Assembly (NCBI GenBank): GCA_003176995.1
Contig: QHBN01000050.1
Coordinates: 1-34,870 of the forward strand
DNA: 34,870 bases
Reading direction: 5' to 3'
DNA from: Candidatus Nitrosopolaris wilkensis
GTDB lineage: Archaea > Thermoproteota > Nitrososphaeria > Nitrososphaerales > Nitrososphaeraceae
The stretch's first letter is position 1. Each line of letters begins with the position of its first letter. The notes below the pieces were generated by a model that made no database searches, was not told where the DNA came from, and saw only the letters and a list, made by a program, of their open reading frames with translations. Shown here one piece after another: positions 1 to 8,638 of this stretch. The position numbers were made by a program, and so were the translations under genes.

Positions 1-177
1 ACCTAAGTGTGTAAGTACAACAACTAGTCAACAGCAGACAACGAATCTCAATTGAACCCAAGTTTGCCGCTGGCGTGACAGTCATTAATTGGGGAAATAT
101 CTAAAACTAATTAATCACAAAGTTTCATGGTTAGATCGTTGGTCAGTAAAAAAAACCCTTAAAATACTGTCCCATCC

Positions 178-561
178 CTAACTAGCTGATCTAGCAGCAC
201 TTGTCGTTTTTGTGTTCGTTGTAATTCTAGGTACCTTCCACCGGCTAGCCCATTTTCCCAATTCTCTTAGTATTACTCCTAGCTCTTTCGCCCGAATAGT
301 TAGACTATATTCAACCTTTGGTGGAATCTGTGGGTAAATCTTTTTAGATACAAGGCCTTCGCGTTCGAGCTCCAATAACCTATCAGCCAAAACAGTACTA
401 CTAATCCCTGACAAGAGTTTTTTGAATTCATTGAAACGTATTACTTCTTTGGTGCAGAGATTCTTTAAGATTAACAAAGACCATCTTCTTCCTAATACCT
501 CCCAGATACTGACTACTTCAGCTTCTTCTGTTGTTCTTGCAACAGAGTATTTATTTACCAT
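178..561 (-). CDS. HxlR-family winged-helix transcriptional regulator
   Basis: The 127-residue product has the typical length and pattern of HxlR/MarR-like winged-helix regulators. It contains WEVLGRRWSLLILKNL near residue 20, the hallmark start of the HxlR domain, then a recognition region around FNEFKKLLSGISSTVLADRL (residues about 43-62), a wing with the VEYSLT strand, and a C-terminal helix ending GKWASRWK. It most likely binds DNA as a dimer and controls nearby or metabolic genes; no ligand can be read from the sequence. It is transcribed in the same direction as the TFE gene upstream, but the 116-base gap argues for its own promoter. The last 15 residues are Thr/Ser/Arg-rich and probably disordered. 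The family call is firm, the target unknown. Confidence 0.88.
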   Translation of the reverse strand: MVNKYSVARTTEEAEVVSIWEVLGRRWSLLILKNLCTKEVIRFNEFKKLLSGISSTVLADRLLELEREGLVSKKIYPQIPPKVEYSLTIRAKELGVILRELGKWASRWKVPRITTNTKTTSAARSAS

Positions 562-677
562 TTGGTTTTACAATACCGCTGAGTAATATTTAACTACTTG
601 GCTTCAGTTGTTTGCGAGAACAACTGAACACAAAACTGTTGTGGTAGAGACAAGGCAGACGCTAGTACCAAAAAAGT

Positions 678-1205
678 CTATTGCTTTCTTAAAGATATAT
701 CGGCAGTAAGCTGCTCGATCTTGTAGCGAAGTGCTTCTTTTACTCTACCGTTGTCAACCATATTAAGCGGCCCTTTGCAAATTGTACATTTAAAGAACAA
801 CTCTACCGCCGAATCAAACTTCACGCGCGGACAATCTTTATTTCCGCAGTGGTAGAACTCCGAAGACTCTTCATACTCTAAACGGATCTGCAATCTGTCA
901 AGGATCTTTTTCTTTTGATTATCAATAAAACTATCTACCTGATCTTGTTTTGCTCTCCATCTATATACGAACCAACCTTTTTTTTCGTCCTTTACTCTGA
1001 TTCCTGTGATTAGAGCCTTACCAAACATATCGTAAAGGACTTTCCTTATGATATTAATCCTCAGACCAGTGGCACTTGCAATCTCTTCATCTGTAGCATC
1101 ATCTGTATTTAGAAGTCCACGAGCAACCTTTAGGTACTCTTCTCCCCCAATCAGACCTGCAATTTTAACAAAAGAATCTTCGTATTCAGCCGAGGGCATG
1201 TACAT
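678..1205 (-). CDS. tfe: Transcription initiation factor E subunit alpha (TFE)
   Basis: This 175-residue protein matches archaeal TFE-alpha in length and domain order: an N-terminal extended winged helix (about residues 8-95, with ATDEEIASATGLRINIIRKV as its recognition region) and a C-terminal zinc ribbon with CGNKDC and CTIC pairs (about residues 120-142). TFE joins the TBP-TFB-RNA polymerase pre-initiation complex and helps open promoter DNA. Two in-frame starts lie close together: the ATG at 1205 and a second ATG two codons later at 1199, giving MPSAEYED; the second may be the real one. It stands alone between the HxlR regulator and the helicase, all on the minus strand. Confidence 0.93.
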   Translation of the reverse strand: MYMPSAEYEDSFVKIAGLIGGEEYLKVARGLLNTDDATDEEIASATGLRINIIRKVLYDMFGKALITGIRVKDEKKGWFVYRWRAKQDQVDSFIDNQKKKILDRLQIRLEYEESSEFYHCGNKDCPRVKFDSAVELFFKCTICKGPLNMVDNGRVKEALRYKIEQLTADISLRKQ

Positions 1206-1432
1206 ACGTACGTATTGCTATTTTTGGATATATAGTTAGCGATACAAAGGGATTTTAAGCTAACATGAGATTTCTAGGCAATTGTTGCATCATGCTTTAG
1301 CATTGCGTTTATCTCACTAAGTAAAATTTTTCATATATTAGATTATCTTTTCCTCGCATCCAAGCCGCAATTACACACCGACTGTATTAAAATGCCACTC
1401 TAATATGTGTAGATTCGCATCCAGGCGATGGA
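1206..1432. other. Intergenic region between TFE and helicase
   Basis: This AT-rich spacer holds the TFE promoter on the minus strand. A TATA-like AT stretch (minus-strand reading of the tatatag around 1230) sits about 25 bases upstream of the TFE start, which would give a very short leader. No other gene was seen. Confidence 0.4.
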
Positions 1433-2764
1433 TTATCTTGTTTTCTCAAATTTGCCGCGTCTACCCCAAGCATCGCTGCTGCTACCACGATAACTGTTGC
1501 CATTGCTGCTCGTATGTCTTCTATCACCATACCCCCTTCTGTATCCAAAACTGGCCCTGGACCTACTGCCTCCGCCATACCCTTGTCGTGGCTGATAACT
1601 TGAACTATGATACCGACGCCGCTGTTGCTGCTGCCTGACGACAGGAACTGAAATTCCCATCTCTTCGTTAAGTTTACGGATGCGGTGTTGCGTTTGTCTA
1701 AGAATTCTTCCAAAATTCTCAACCCTGTCCTGTGAAACTAATGAGATAGCTCTTCCTGTTGCTCCAGCTCTCGCAGTTCTTCCAATTCTATGGAAGTACA
1801 TCAATGGATCCTCAGGAATATCATAGTTTATCACATGACCAATGGCGGGGACGTCTATTCCTCTTGCAGCTATGTCTGTAGCAACCAGAATGTCTTCATT
1901 TCCCTTCTTAAACCTGTACATTGCGATATCTCTCTGTTTTTGAGAAAGGTCACCGTGAATTGTTATTGCTTTGAATCCTTCCTGTTTCAATTCCGCTGCG
2001 AGTCTCTGTGTCCTTTGCTTCGTGGCAGCAAAAACTATAGTCTGTTTATGATCCCTTTTTCTAATAAAGTTACAGAGATGCTTATATTTCTCCTTCTCAG
2101 GGACAATCAAATAAGATTGATCGATTGTATCAAGGCTCAGCTCCTCTTCATTTAATCTGATCTCTCGAGGTTCTTTCATATAGTCTTGCGCTAGTCTCAA
2201 AATCTCGGGGGGCATGGTCGCAGAAAAAAGACACGTCTCCCTATCTTCACTTACATAAAACAAGATGAACTTTATATCATCAATGAAGCCCATGTCCAAC
2301 ATCCTGTCGGCTTCGTCAAGCACTACAAACCTCACAGCATCTAGCTGGATTGAACCGCGTTTTAGGTGGTCAATCAACCTGCCAGGAGTTGCAACTACTA
2401 TTTGGACTCCCCTCTTTAATTGATCCAGTTGAAGCTTTATGCTTTGTCCACCGTATATGGATGCTGCTTTAATGTTGATATATTTTGCAAACTTATTAAT
2501 TTCGGTGGTTATCTGAACTGCTAGCTCCCTTGTCGGTGCTATTATTAGGGCTTGTACTGGCCCGTTGCGCTTTAATCTGCTTAATATGGGTAAAGAGAAA
2601 GCCGCTGTCTTACCTGTTCCTGTGTGTGCCTGGCCTATAACATCGATACCTTTTAAAATAAATGGTATGGCTGTCTCTTGAATAGGAAAAGGCATGTCAA
2701 AGCCGTTTTCATCGAGAGCTCTAACTATCTCCGTACTCATCCCTAACTCTTTGAAAGTTTTCAA
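1433..2764 (-). CDS. DEAD-box ATP-dependent RNA helicase with Arg/Gly/Ser/Tyr-rich tail
   Basis: All core DEAD-box motifs are present in order in 443 residues: Q motif (FPIQETAIP, about 26), Walker A AHTGTGKT (46-53), PTREL (78), TPGRL (126), the DEAD box (150-153), SAT (about 181), FAATK, ATDIAARGID and HRIGRTAR. The protein is an RNA-unwinding ATPase of the DeaD/RhlE-like group, expected to remodel structured RNA or ribosomal particles. From about residue 375 the C-terminus becomes a low-complexity tail of Gln, Arg, Gly, Ser and Tyr, like the RGG-type RNA-binding tails of many such helicases. The ATG start gives the usual distance to the Q motif. A minus-strand TATA box lies about 95 bases upstream. 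Which helicase subgroup it belongs to cannot be settled by eye. Confidence 0.95.
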   Translation of the reverse strand: MKTFKELGMSTEIVRALDENGFDMPFPIQETAIPFILKGIDVIGQAHTGTGKTAAFSLPILSRLKRNGPVQALIIAPTRELAVQITTEINKFAKYINIKAASIYGGQSIKLQLDQLKRGVQIVVATPGRLIDHLKRGSIQLDAVRFVVLDEADRMLDMGFIDDIKFILFYVSEDRETCLFSATMPPEILRLAQDYMKEPREIRLNEEELSLDTIDQSYLIVPEKEKYKHLCNFIRKRDHKQTIVFAATKQRTQRLAAELKQEGFKAITIHGDLSQKQRDIAMYRFKKGNEDILVATDIAARGIDVPAIGHVINYDIPEDPLMYFHRIGRTARAGATGRAISLVSQDRVENFGRILRQTQHRIRKLNEEMGISVPVVRQQQQRRRYHSSSYQPRQGYGGGSRSRASFGYRRGYGDRRHTSSNGNSYRGSSSDAWGRRGKFEKTR

Positions 2765-3302
2765 TTTCTTAGTCCTCTCACATTATTACAAAAGTCACGG
2801 AAGACGCGAGAAGCAATTTTTTATTTACTTAACAGATCCGCCGTATATCTCTTGCTCGCATTTTATATAAGTAACACAAATATAAGGTATACGGAGATAA
2901 AAATTTACCGATGTATGTAACCAGATGAGTAAGTGAACCTTCTTATGTGATTGTAGCCAAACTAATTCTTAACCTTCAACGCCAGTTATATCAACTGATT
3001 GTATATACATTAACGTTTTAAGGTTACAGTATAAGAAGGCCGACAACAGGTGTTTTTAAGCTTCCGTGGGAATAAGCAGCTAGGAATCGTATAAGACAGT
3101 CGAATATGAAATATGCAACGATAAAAAGATGACATTTTTTTTCATAAAAACCTCGCCAAAAGAAAAAGACGATAGGCTCATCATATTAGTTTTGTTCTTT
3201 CTGGATATGACCTGTGAGCAATCTACGTGCAGATTCCGCAATCTAACTTAACAAATACGAAATACTAATACGATTGTTTCGTCTTAGAGATTGTATACAT
3301 AA
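2765..3302. other. Divergent intergenic region, helicase / zinc-ribbon protein
   Basis: This 538-base AT-rich region separates two outward-facing genes. It contains a strong minus-strand TATA-like element near 2858-2868 that suits the helicase, and several AT stretches on the plus strand. No open frame with protein character and no clear RNA fold was noticed. Confidence 0.4.
2858..2868 (-). promoter_or_regulatory. Probable TATA box for the DEAD-box helicase
   Basis: Read on the minus strand the sequence is cttatataaaa, a good match to the archaeal TATA consensus. It lies about 95 bases upstream of the helicase ATG, predicting a 5' leader of roughly 65-70 bases, long for this kind of archaeon, where leaderless mRNAs are common. 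Cold-shock helicases often have long leaders, but that link is only inference. Confidence 0.4.
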
Positions 3303-4175
3303 ATGATGATTGAAGGCGACGATTTATCCGTGAAGAAGTTGCGTGGCTCTGGCGGTCACGTTTTTGCGAAAGTAACTGACGACGAACAAAAGAAGGGCAA
3401 CCTTGGAGGTCCTGATCTGTTTCTTGCAGGAGTGGGTAGACTGAATGAGGATAGGTTTTCAAAATATTATTGTAACAAATGCGAAAAGGAATTTCAAGGT
3501 ACTCCAACGATTAATTATGAAAAACCTAATGAAGAGGTCGGTGAAGGAGTCACTTTAATTGAAAAAGGGGAGTACAGATGCACGGGATGCAACAATACGA
3601 TAGCTCAATACCGCAAATTCAATTCTCCTGAGGAGCCAACAGATACGTCAGCTACAATTAAAAAGTTACAAGCACAACAACGAGATTCTGGTACTAATGA
3701 TGAGAAAAAGAGCACAGCTGCTTACGCGCAAGAATCAATGAGCGAGATTGATACTAATAGTCCTCAAGCACCAATAGCAACGGGAGTAGGACCAGAGGCA
3801 GCCGCGACGACAACAGCAACAACCGAAGCCGCACAGGGGGGATTCATTTCAATTCAATCTTTAGTTGGCATGACTGCGTATGATAGCGAAGCTATGTTAG
3901 TGGGCAGGGTTTTAGAAATTGGACTACGTAAGTCGCCAAGAGGAAACATGGATATTAGTATAAAAATCTCCAAGCAGGAGAAGAATTACAAGAATTCTGA
4001 GACTGTGGTGACAGAAGAGGTTTTTTGGAAGAATATTTCGAAAATTGGAGACATCGTACTCCTCGATGAAAGAGTGCGTACTTCTGCCACCAATCCCTCC
4101 CAATGTGCATCATGTAGCTACCAGAACGAAGAGGGTGCCGTCTTCTGTGAAGAGTGCGGAAAGAAGTTGGGTTAA
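3303..4175 (+). CDS. Zinc-ribbon protein with PRC-barrel-like domain
   Basis: The 290-residue product has two zinc-binding modules. One near the N-terminus uses C57-x2-C60 and C93-x2-C96; the other at the extreme C-terminus uses C268-x2-C271 and C282-x2-C285, in the common form of a short zinc-ribbon tail. Between them lie an acidic/Thr/Ala/Gln-rich linker (about 110-180) and a segment around 185-262 (SLVGMTAYDSEAMLVGRVLEI...) that reads like a PRC-barrel-type beta domain. No enzyme motif is visible. The two zinc modules suggest nucleic-acid or protein binding; PRC barrels in archaea often sit in RNA- or chromosome-associated proteins, so a structural or regulatory role is inferred. Its stop overlaps the convergent acyl-CoA synthetase stop by four bases. 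Confidence 0.75.
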   Translation: MMIEGDDLSVKKLRGSGGHVFAKVTDDEQKKGNLGGPDLFLAGVGRLNEDRFSKYYCNKCEKEFQGTPTINYEKPNEEVGEGVTLIEKGEYRCTGCNNTIAQYRKFNSPEEPTDTSATIKKLQAQQRDSGTNDEKKSTAAYAQESMSEIDTNSPQAPIATGVGPEAAATTTATTEAAQGGFISIQSLVGMTAYDSEAMLVGRVLEIGLRKSPRGNMDISIKISKQEKNYKNSETVVTEEVFWKNISKIGDIVLLDERVRTSATNPSQCASCSYQNEEGAVFCEECGKKLG

Positions 4176-6301
4176 CTCCTGAGACTTATTCTAACATCTA
4201 CTGTCCGTACTCCTTTGCCTTCTTCTAATACCAGCAGCGGATTTATATCAAATTCTTCGATCTCAGGAAATTCAGTCACCAATTGAGAAAGGCGCTGCAG
4301 ACTATCCACTAGGGCTCCAAGATCCGAGGGTTTTTCCCCCCTGACACCCTTCAACAGGTTAAGTGTTTTTATTGAGTGAACCATTCGATTGGCCTCGTTC
4401 TCATCTATAGGAGCCAGTCTAAAGACAACATCTCTAAGAACTTCTACATATATCCCACCAAGACCGAACATAACAAGTGGACCAAATATTGGATCCTGCT
4501 TGGCACCAAGGATTATTTCTTTGCCGGATCTTACCATCTCCTGAACTAGTACTCCTTTAATGTTCGCATCTGGTTTGTACGTCTTCGCATTCTGTAATAT
4601 AGCATTAAACGCTGTCCGCACTTGTTCATCATTTGCAAGCCCAACTTTGACCCCTCCTGCGTCAGATTTGTGGATAATGTCTTGAGATGCGATCTTCATT
4701 ACGACCGGATAACCGATGCTGTTAGACGCATCTACGCAGCACTCTGCGCTATCCGCGAGAACGGTTTTTGGAGTAGTGAAACCATATGCTGCCAGGACTT
4801 CATAACCTTCCTCTTCAACCAAGTTCTTTCTCCCAGACTTCCTCATATTATCAAAAAGTGTCCTTACTTTTTTCTTATCTGCGTTGAATACCTTTGGTCT
4901 ACCGGCGGGTCTTTTTAACCAATCTCTGAAGCGATGCATTCCTTCTAGAGTTTGGATAGCCGATTCAGCATACATGAAGTGTGGAATCCCTCCCTCGGAG
5001 AGAATTTCCTTATTTTTAGTACCCTCTGCAAGCCCCATTAATGCAGCAAGCATTGTCTTCCCACTACCCTTCGATGTCTTAACGATTATTCTAGCCAGAT
5101 CGTCATAATCTAAAGTAGCTGAGGGTGTACACATCGTAACTATCGATCCGACACTCGGATTTGATATCACTTCAACAAGGACTTTCTCAAACCGATTAAA
5201 GTCGGCATCTCCCACTATATCTATTGGATTTCTTGCCGACCCATGTGGCGGTATTACCTTAGCAATTGCTTCTCTCGATGATGATATATCTGCCATTTTC
5301 AAGCCGTACTTTGAGCATGCATCAGTAGAGATGATGGCGGGGCCACCCGCATTAGAAACTATTACAACTCCGCCTTGCTCTGGGGGCGTGGGCTGTTTTG
5401 AAAAGGCAGTGGATAGTTCAAAAAGCTCTTGCATGGTATCTACTCTAATTACGCGAGATTGAACAAAAAGTGCATCATAAATTTCATCAGGGCCCATGAG
5501 TGCACCTGTGTGGGAGATCGCGGCCTTTGCCCCTTCAGGAGTTCGTCCCGCTTTTAGCACTATGATCGGTTTCTTGTTTTCCATTATGATTCTCTTTGCA
5601 ATTTCCATAAATCGCCTTCCGTCGTGAATGTCTTCAAGATACATCACGATAACTTTGGTGTCGGCATCGTCAGCCAATAATTCGAGAATATCATTTTCAT
5701 CCATATCCACTTTGTTGCCCATACTTATCACTTTTGAAAAGCCGATTCCTTGTTCTATCGCGTCTTCCACTGTCGCTGCACAAATTGCGCCACTCTGAGA
5801 TAAAAGCGCTATTCCACCATACTTCGGGGTAATTTTTAAAAATGTTAGATTCATAATATTGCTTTCAGATAAACTCATAATTCCGAGACAATTTGGACCT
5901 ATGATTCGAGTTCCATAGCTTTTCGCAATTGACTCAATATCTTTTTCTAATCTTGCACCCTGTTCATCAACTTCTTTAAATCCAGCAGTCACAATAATTG
6001 CACCCTTAATCTTTTTTTTGCCTATATCTTCCATTACGGCAGGCACGATTCTGTTAGGAGTTGCAACCACGGCGAGATCGATGTCTTCTGGCACATCGAG
6101 GACAGATTTGTAAGCCTTGATGCCTAATACTGTACTACTGGAAGGATTGATCGGATAGATTTTTCCTTTGTATCCGTTTACTATGTTAGAAAATATAGCA
6201 TTCCCGACTCCTGCCTTCTCAGAGGCACCGATAACAGCTATGGATTGCGGAGAAAGAAATACCCGCTGCTCATCCCTAGTCAATGACGACGACGAAGACA
6301 T
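4172..6301 (-). CDS. ADP-forming acyl-CoA synthetase, fused alpha-beta (probable 3-hydroxypropionyl- or 4-hydroxybutyryl-CoA synthetase)
   Basis: At 709 residues this is a complete fused acetyl-CoA synthetase (ADP-forming). The N-terminal CoA-binding Rossmann domain starts at SIAVIGASEKAGVGN (20-34), followed by succinyl-CoA-ligase-like domains with PNCLG (136-140), LLSQSGA (166-172) and SHTGAL (263-268), where H264 is the expected phospho-histidine. The C-terminal ATP-grasp domain (about 480-709) carries YPVVMKIASQDIIHKSDAGG and ends with EFDINPLLV. The enzyme couples acyl-CoA and ADP/ATP interconversion. In Thaumarchaeota, paralogues of this family activate 3-hydroxypropionate and 4-hydroxybutyrate in the carbon-fixation cycle; that assignment here is inference, and the exact acid cannot be told from motifs. 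The ATG start is supported by a TATA box about 30 bases upstream. Confidence 0.88.
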   Translation of the reverse strand: MSSSSSLTRDEQRVFLSPQSIAVIGASEKAGVGNAIFSNIVNGYKGKIYPINPSSSTVLGIKAYKSVLDVPEDIDLAVVATPNRIVPAVMEDIGKKKIKGAIIVTAGFKEVDEQGARLEKDIESIAKSYGTRIIGPNCLGIMSLSESNIMNLTFLKITPKYGGIALLSQSGAICAATVEDAIEQGIGFSKVISMGNKVDMDENDILELLADDADTKVIVMYLEDIHDGRRFMEIAKRIIMENKKPIIVLKAGRTPEGAKAAISHTGALMGPDEIYDALFVQSRVIRVDTMQELFELSTAFSKQPTPPEQGGVVIVSNAGGPAIISTDACSKYGLKMADISSSREAIAKVIPPHGSARNPIDIVGDADFNRFEKVLVEVISNPSVGSIVTMCTPSATLDYDDLARIIVKTSKGSGKTMLAALMGLAEGTKNKEILSEGGIPHFMYAESAIQTLEGMHRFRDWLKRPAGRPKVFNADKKKVRTLFDNMRKSGRKNLVEEEGYEVLAAYGFTTPKTVLADSAECCVDASNSIGYPVVMKIASQDIIHKSDAGGVKVGLANDEQVRTAFNAILQNAKTYKPDANIKGVLVQEMVRSGKEIILGAKQDPIFGPLVMFGLGGIYVEVLRDVVFRLAPIDENEANRMVHSIKTLNLLKGVRGEKPSDLGALVDSLQRLSQLVTEFPEIEEFDINPLLVLEEGKGVRTVDVRISLRS

Positions 6302-6328
6302 ATAGAAAATAGAAAAAAGACAGGATGG

Positions 6329-6336
6329 TTATAAAT
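6329..6336 (-). promoter_or_regulatory. Probable TATA box for the acyl-CoA synthetase
   Basis: Read on the minus strand this is atttataa, about 28 bases upstream of the synthetase ATG at 6301. That spacing predicts transcription starting at or just before the start codon, a leaderless or nearly leaderless mRNA, common in archaea. Confidence 0.5.
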
Positions 6337-6373
6337 GCATGTTGCTCTACTGAGCCTGATTGTCCATAATATC

Positions 6374-6382
6374 AATATATAT
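6374..6382 (+). promoter_or_regulatory. Probable TATA box for the M20 peptidase
   Basis: The sequence aatatatat lies about 55 bases upstream of the TTG start at 6437, predicting a leader of about 25-30 bases. It is the best AT-rich element in the 135-base divergent spacer on this strand. Confidence 0.4.
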
Positions 6383-6436
6383 GATTGGAGATAAACGAAC
6401 TAGAAAGCATTTAATTTGATTCTGTAAAGCTGCAGA

Positions 6437-7831
6437 TTGTTGAACGAGAGTGTTAGTGCCGCGGTGGACTCTGAAATGAAGGGCCTCATTTCTGACCTTC
6501 AAACCTTAATCAGACAACCCAGTATTTCAGCAAAAAAGCAGGGCTTGAATGAATGCGCTAGCTTAGTATCCCAGATTATGGTCAAAGCAGGAATAAAATC
6601 GGAAGTGTTAAATCTCGATCGTCATGACTCAAATCAGAATCAAGAAGCTATCGCTCCAATAGTTTACGGTGAAGCTAAATCGAAGATGAATCCGGACGCG
6701 AAGACTCTATTGTTTTATAACCATTATGATGTCCAACCAGAAGAGCCTGTAGAATTTTGGGATACAGATCCATTTAGTGGTAAGGTGGAGGGTAATTATA
6801 TCTACGGGCGAGGCTCTGCGGACGATAAAGGCGAGCTAATAACCCGTATTAAGGCTGTAGAGTATTTTCTAAAAGAAACAGGCGATGTACCCTGTAATAT
6901 AAAATTCATCATAGAGGGTGAAGAGGAAATTGGGAGCGTGAACATAGAGAAGTACCTTTCCAAATACAGACAGAAACTTGCAGCCGACTGGGTAATTTGG
7001 GAATTCGGATATGTTGACGAAAAAAATAAACCAATAATAAGCCTAGGGATGAAGGGGCTACTTTATGTGGAGCTAGTAGCAAAAGGACCTTCACAAGATG
7101 TTCATTCTAGCTTGGCAGTATTGATTGAAAATCCTGCATGGCGTCTGGTCGAAGCATTAAACATCATAAGAAACAGGGATGGAAAAATTTTGATCAAGGA
7201 TTGGTACGACGAGGTAAGGGAATTTACCTCGGACGAATTGGATAGTATTTCTCGAGAACCGTTCGATGAACAGGAATTCAAAAGGCAGTACGGTGTCGAC
7301 AAATTCGTAAACAACGCGCGAGGAATTGAAGCAAGGAAGGCTTTAGTGGGTATGCCAACATGTAATATTGCTGGCCTTGTAACAGGGTATGTCGGTCAAG
7401 GTGCGAAAACTGTTCTTCCTTCGACTGCTATGGCTAAAATTGATTTTAGGTTGGTCCCCGATATGGACCCCACAAGGCAATTCCAGCGACTAATTAAGCA
7501 TTTAAACAATTATGGGTTTGGCGGTGATATCGATATAAAATTTATTCATGGAGAATCGTCATCTAGAACACCTATCAATCAACCTTTTGTAAAACAGGTT
7601 CAAGATGCCGCGACGGAAGCTTTTGGAACAGAACCTATCGTTAGCGTCTCATCCTCTGGAACTGGACCCATGCATTCGTTTGTTAAAATGCTCGGTGCTC
7701 CATGTGTCTCTGTAGGAAGCACCTCTAGTTATGCACGAATCCATTCACCGAATGAATTCGCAAGAATTGATCTCCTTAACAAGGCAACTAAATGCATGGC
7801 TGCCATCATAGAAAAGTTCGGCAAACAATGA
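6437..7831 (+). CDS. M20-family metallopeptidase (dipeptidase-like)
   Basis: The 464-residue protein is a full-length M20/CNDP-type zinc peptidase. Visible metal and catalytic elements are H96 and D98 in FYNHYDVQP, the bridging Asp in GRGSADDKGE (124-132), the acidic cluster in EGEEEIGS (160-167), and a late histidine in RIHSPNEF. A dimerisation/lid domain occupies roughly residues 205-370, as usual for the family. Expected activity is hydrolysis of dipeptides or N-acyl/carbamoyl amino acids in the cytoplasm; there is no signal peptide. The frame opens with two consecutive TTG codons (6437 and 6440) and no ATG near the conserved N-terminus, so a TTG start is likely. Substrate cannot be predicted. 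Confidence 0.9.
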   Translation: MLNESVSAAVDSEMKGLISDLQTLIRQPSISAKKQGLNECASLVSQIMVKAGIKSEVLNLDRHDSNQNQEAIAPIVYGEAKSKMNPDAKTLLFYNHYDVQPEEPVEFWDTDPFSGKVEGNYIYGRGSADDKGELITRIKAVEYFLKETGDVPCNIKFIIEGEEEIGSVNIEKYLSKYRQKLAADWVIWEFGYVDEKNKPIISLGMKGLLYVELVAKGPSQDVHSSLAVLIENPAWRLVEALNIIRNRDGKILIKDWYDEVREFTSDELDSISREPFDEQEFKRQYGVDKFVNNARGIEARKALVGMPTCNIAGLVTGYVGQGAKTVLPSTAMAKIDFRLVPDMDPTRQFQRLIKHLNNYGFGGDIDIKFIHGESSSRTPINQPFVKQVQDAATEAFGTEPIVSVSSSGTGPMHSFVKMLGAPCVSVGSTSSYARIHSPNEFARIDLLNKATKCMAAIIEKFGKQ

Positions 7832-8638
7832 TAGACAGTTTAACAACTTGTACTGCATTAGAACAATGAAACGCAATTGGCATGGTAAGCATTTGTATAA
7901 ATGAGAAGCAATCTATCTTTATAAAGATAATAATCCTTAAGAAAAGTAAAGACAGGATAGCCGGTACAATTTTTGTATTTGCCTTTGAATTTTATAGAGG
8001 AAAAAATGAATAAAATTACGAGGAAGCCTGTTGCAGTTGCAGACATGAATAAGAACAATTAGAAATCAACCAAGGATATTCACATATTCAAGCTATCACA
8101 TCTATCAGGTGCGGACTATAAAAATTCCAATTAATAATTGTACCTCCTATTAACTGATAGATCTTCCTCTGAATCTGTCGGGCTTGGGAAGAACAAGAAA
8201 TGAAATAACAAATAAAATTTGTCAGTCAACCTTGAACAAAATCGTTTAATTGTATTATATGCCTCCTTTACAATAAGCAATAATAAATTGAATAACGAAA
8301 AAAACTGCAGGACAAAGTAGACCACGCTTACAGACAAGAGAAAGTTCTCTTCAGTGGATGAGAACTTCACAAGGGACATTGGCACAATAAATAATCTTAG
8401 CCGCTACAGAATCCATCCGAGAGAGTCCAAATTTTGACATTTTAGGCATCTACGACATAAAATAAGAAACAAGAATGCTTTTGGTCTTCTGAAGCTGAGT
8501 ATAAGGGGTGCGCGAAAGTTTGAGGACGTTTGTAACCTCAACTTGCTTACAGACTCTACCGCTGAATCGGTCATGATAATGGCATACGACTTGAAAGCTT
8601 AATTATGACATTAATTGCTATCATAACAGATACTGCGG
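7832..8638. other. 807-base AT-rich intergenic region upstream of glnA
   Basis: No convincing gene is visible on either strand. Small open frames occur, including an 84-codon one on the minus strand, but they are rich in Phe/Leu/Tyr as expected from translating AT-rich noncoding DNA. The last 200 bases may hold control elements of glutamine synthetase, but no clear operator was recognised. Confidence 0.4.

Noticed and set aside
1387-1722. 111-codon minus-strand frame overlapping the helicase 3' end
   Set aside because: It lies in another frame of the helicase tail, whose low-complexity codons avoid stops; composition is not protein-like.
8131-8385. 84-codon minus-strand frame in the glnA upstream region
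   Set aside because: Very rich in Phe, Leu and Ser from AT-rich DNA, no family, no clear start signal.
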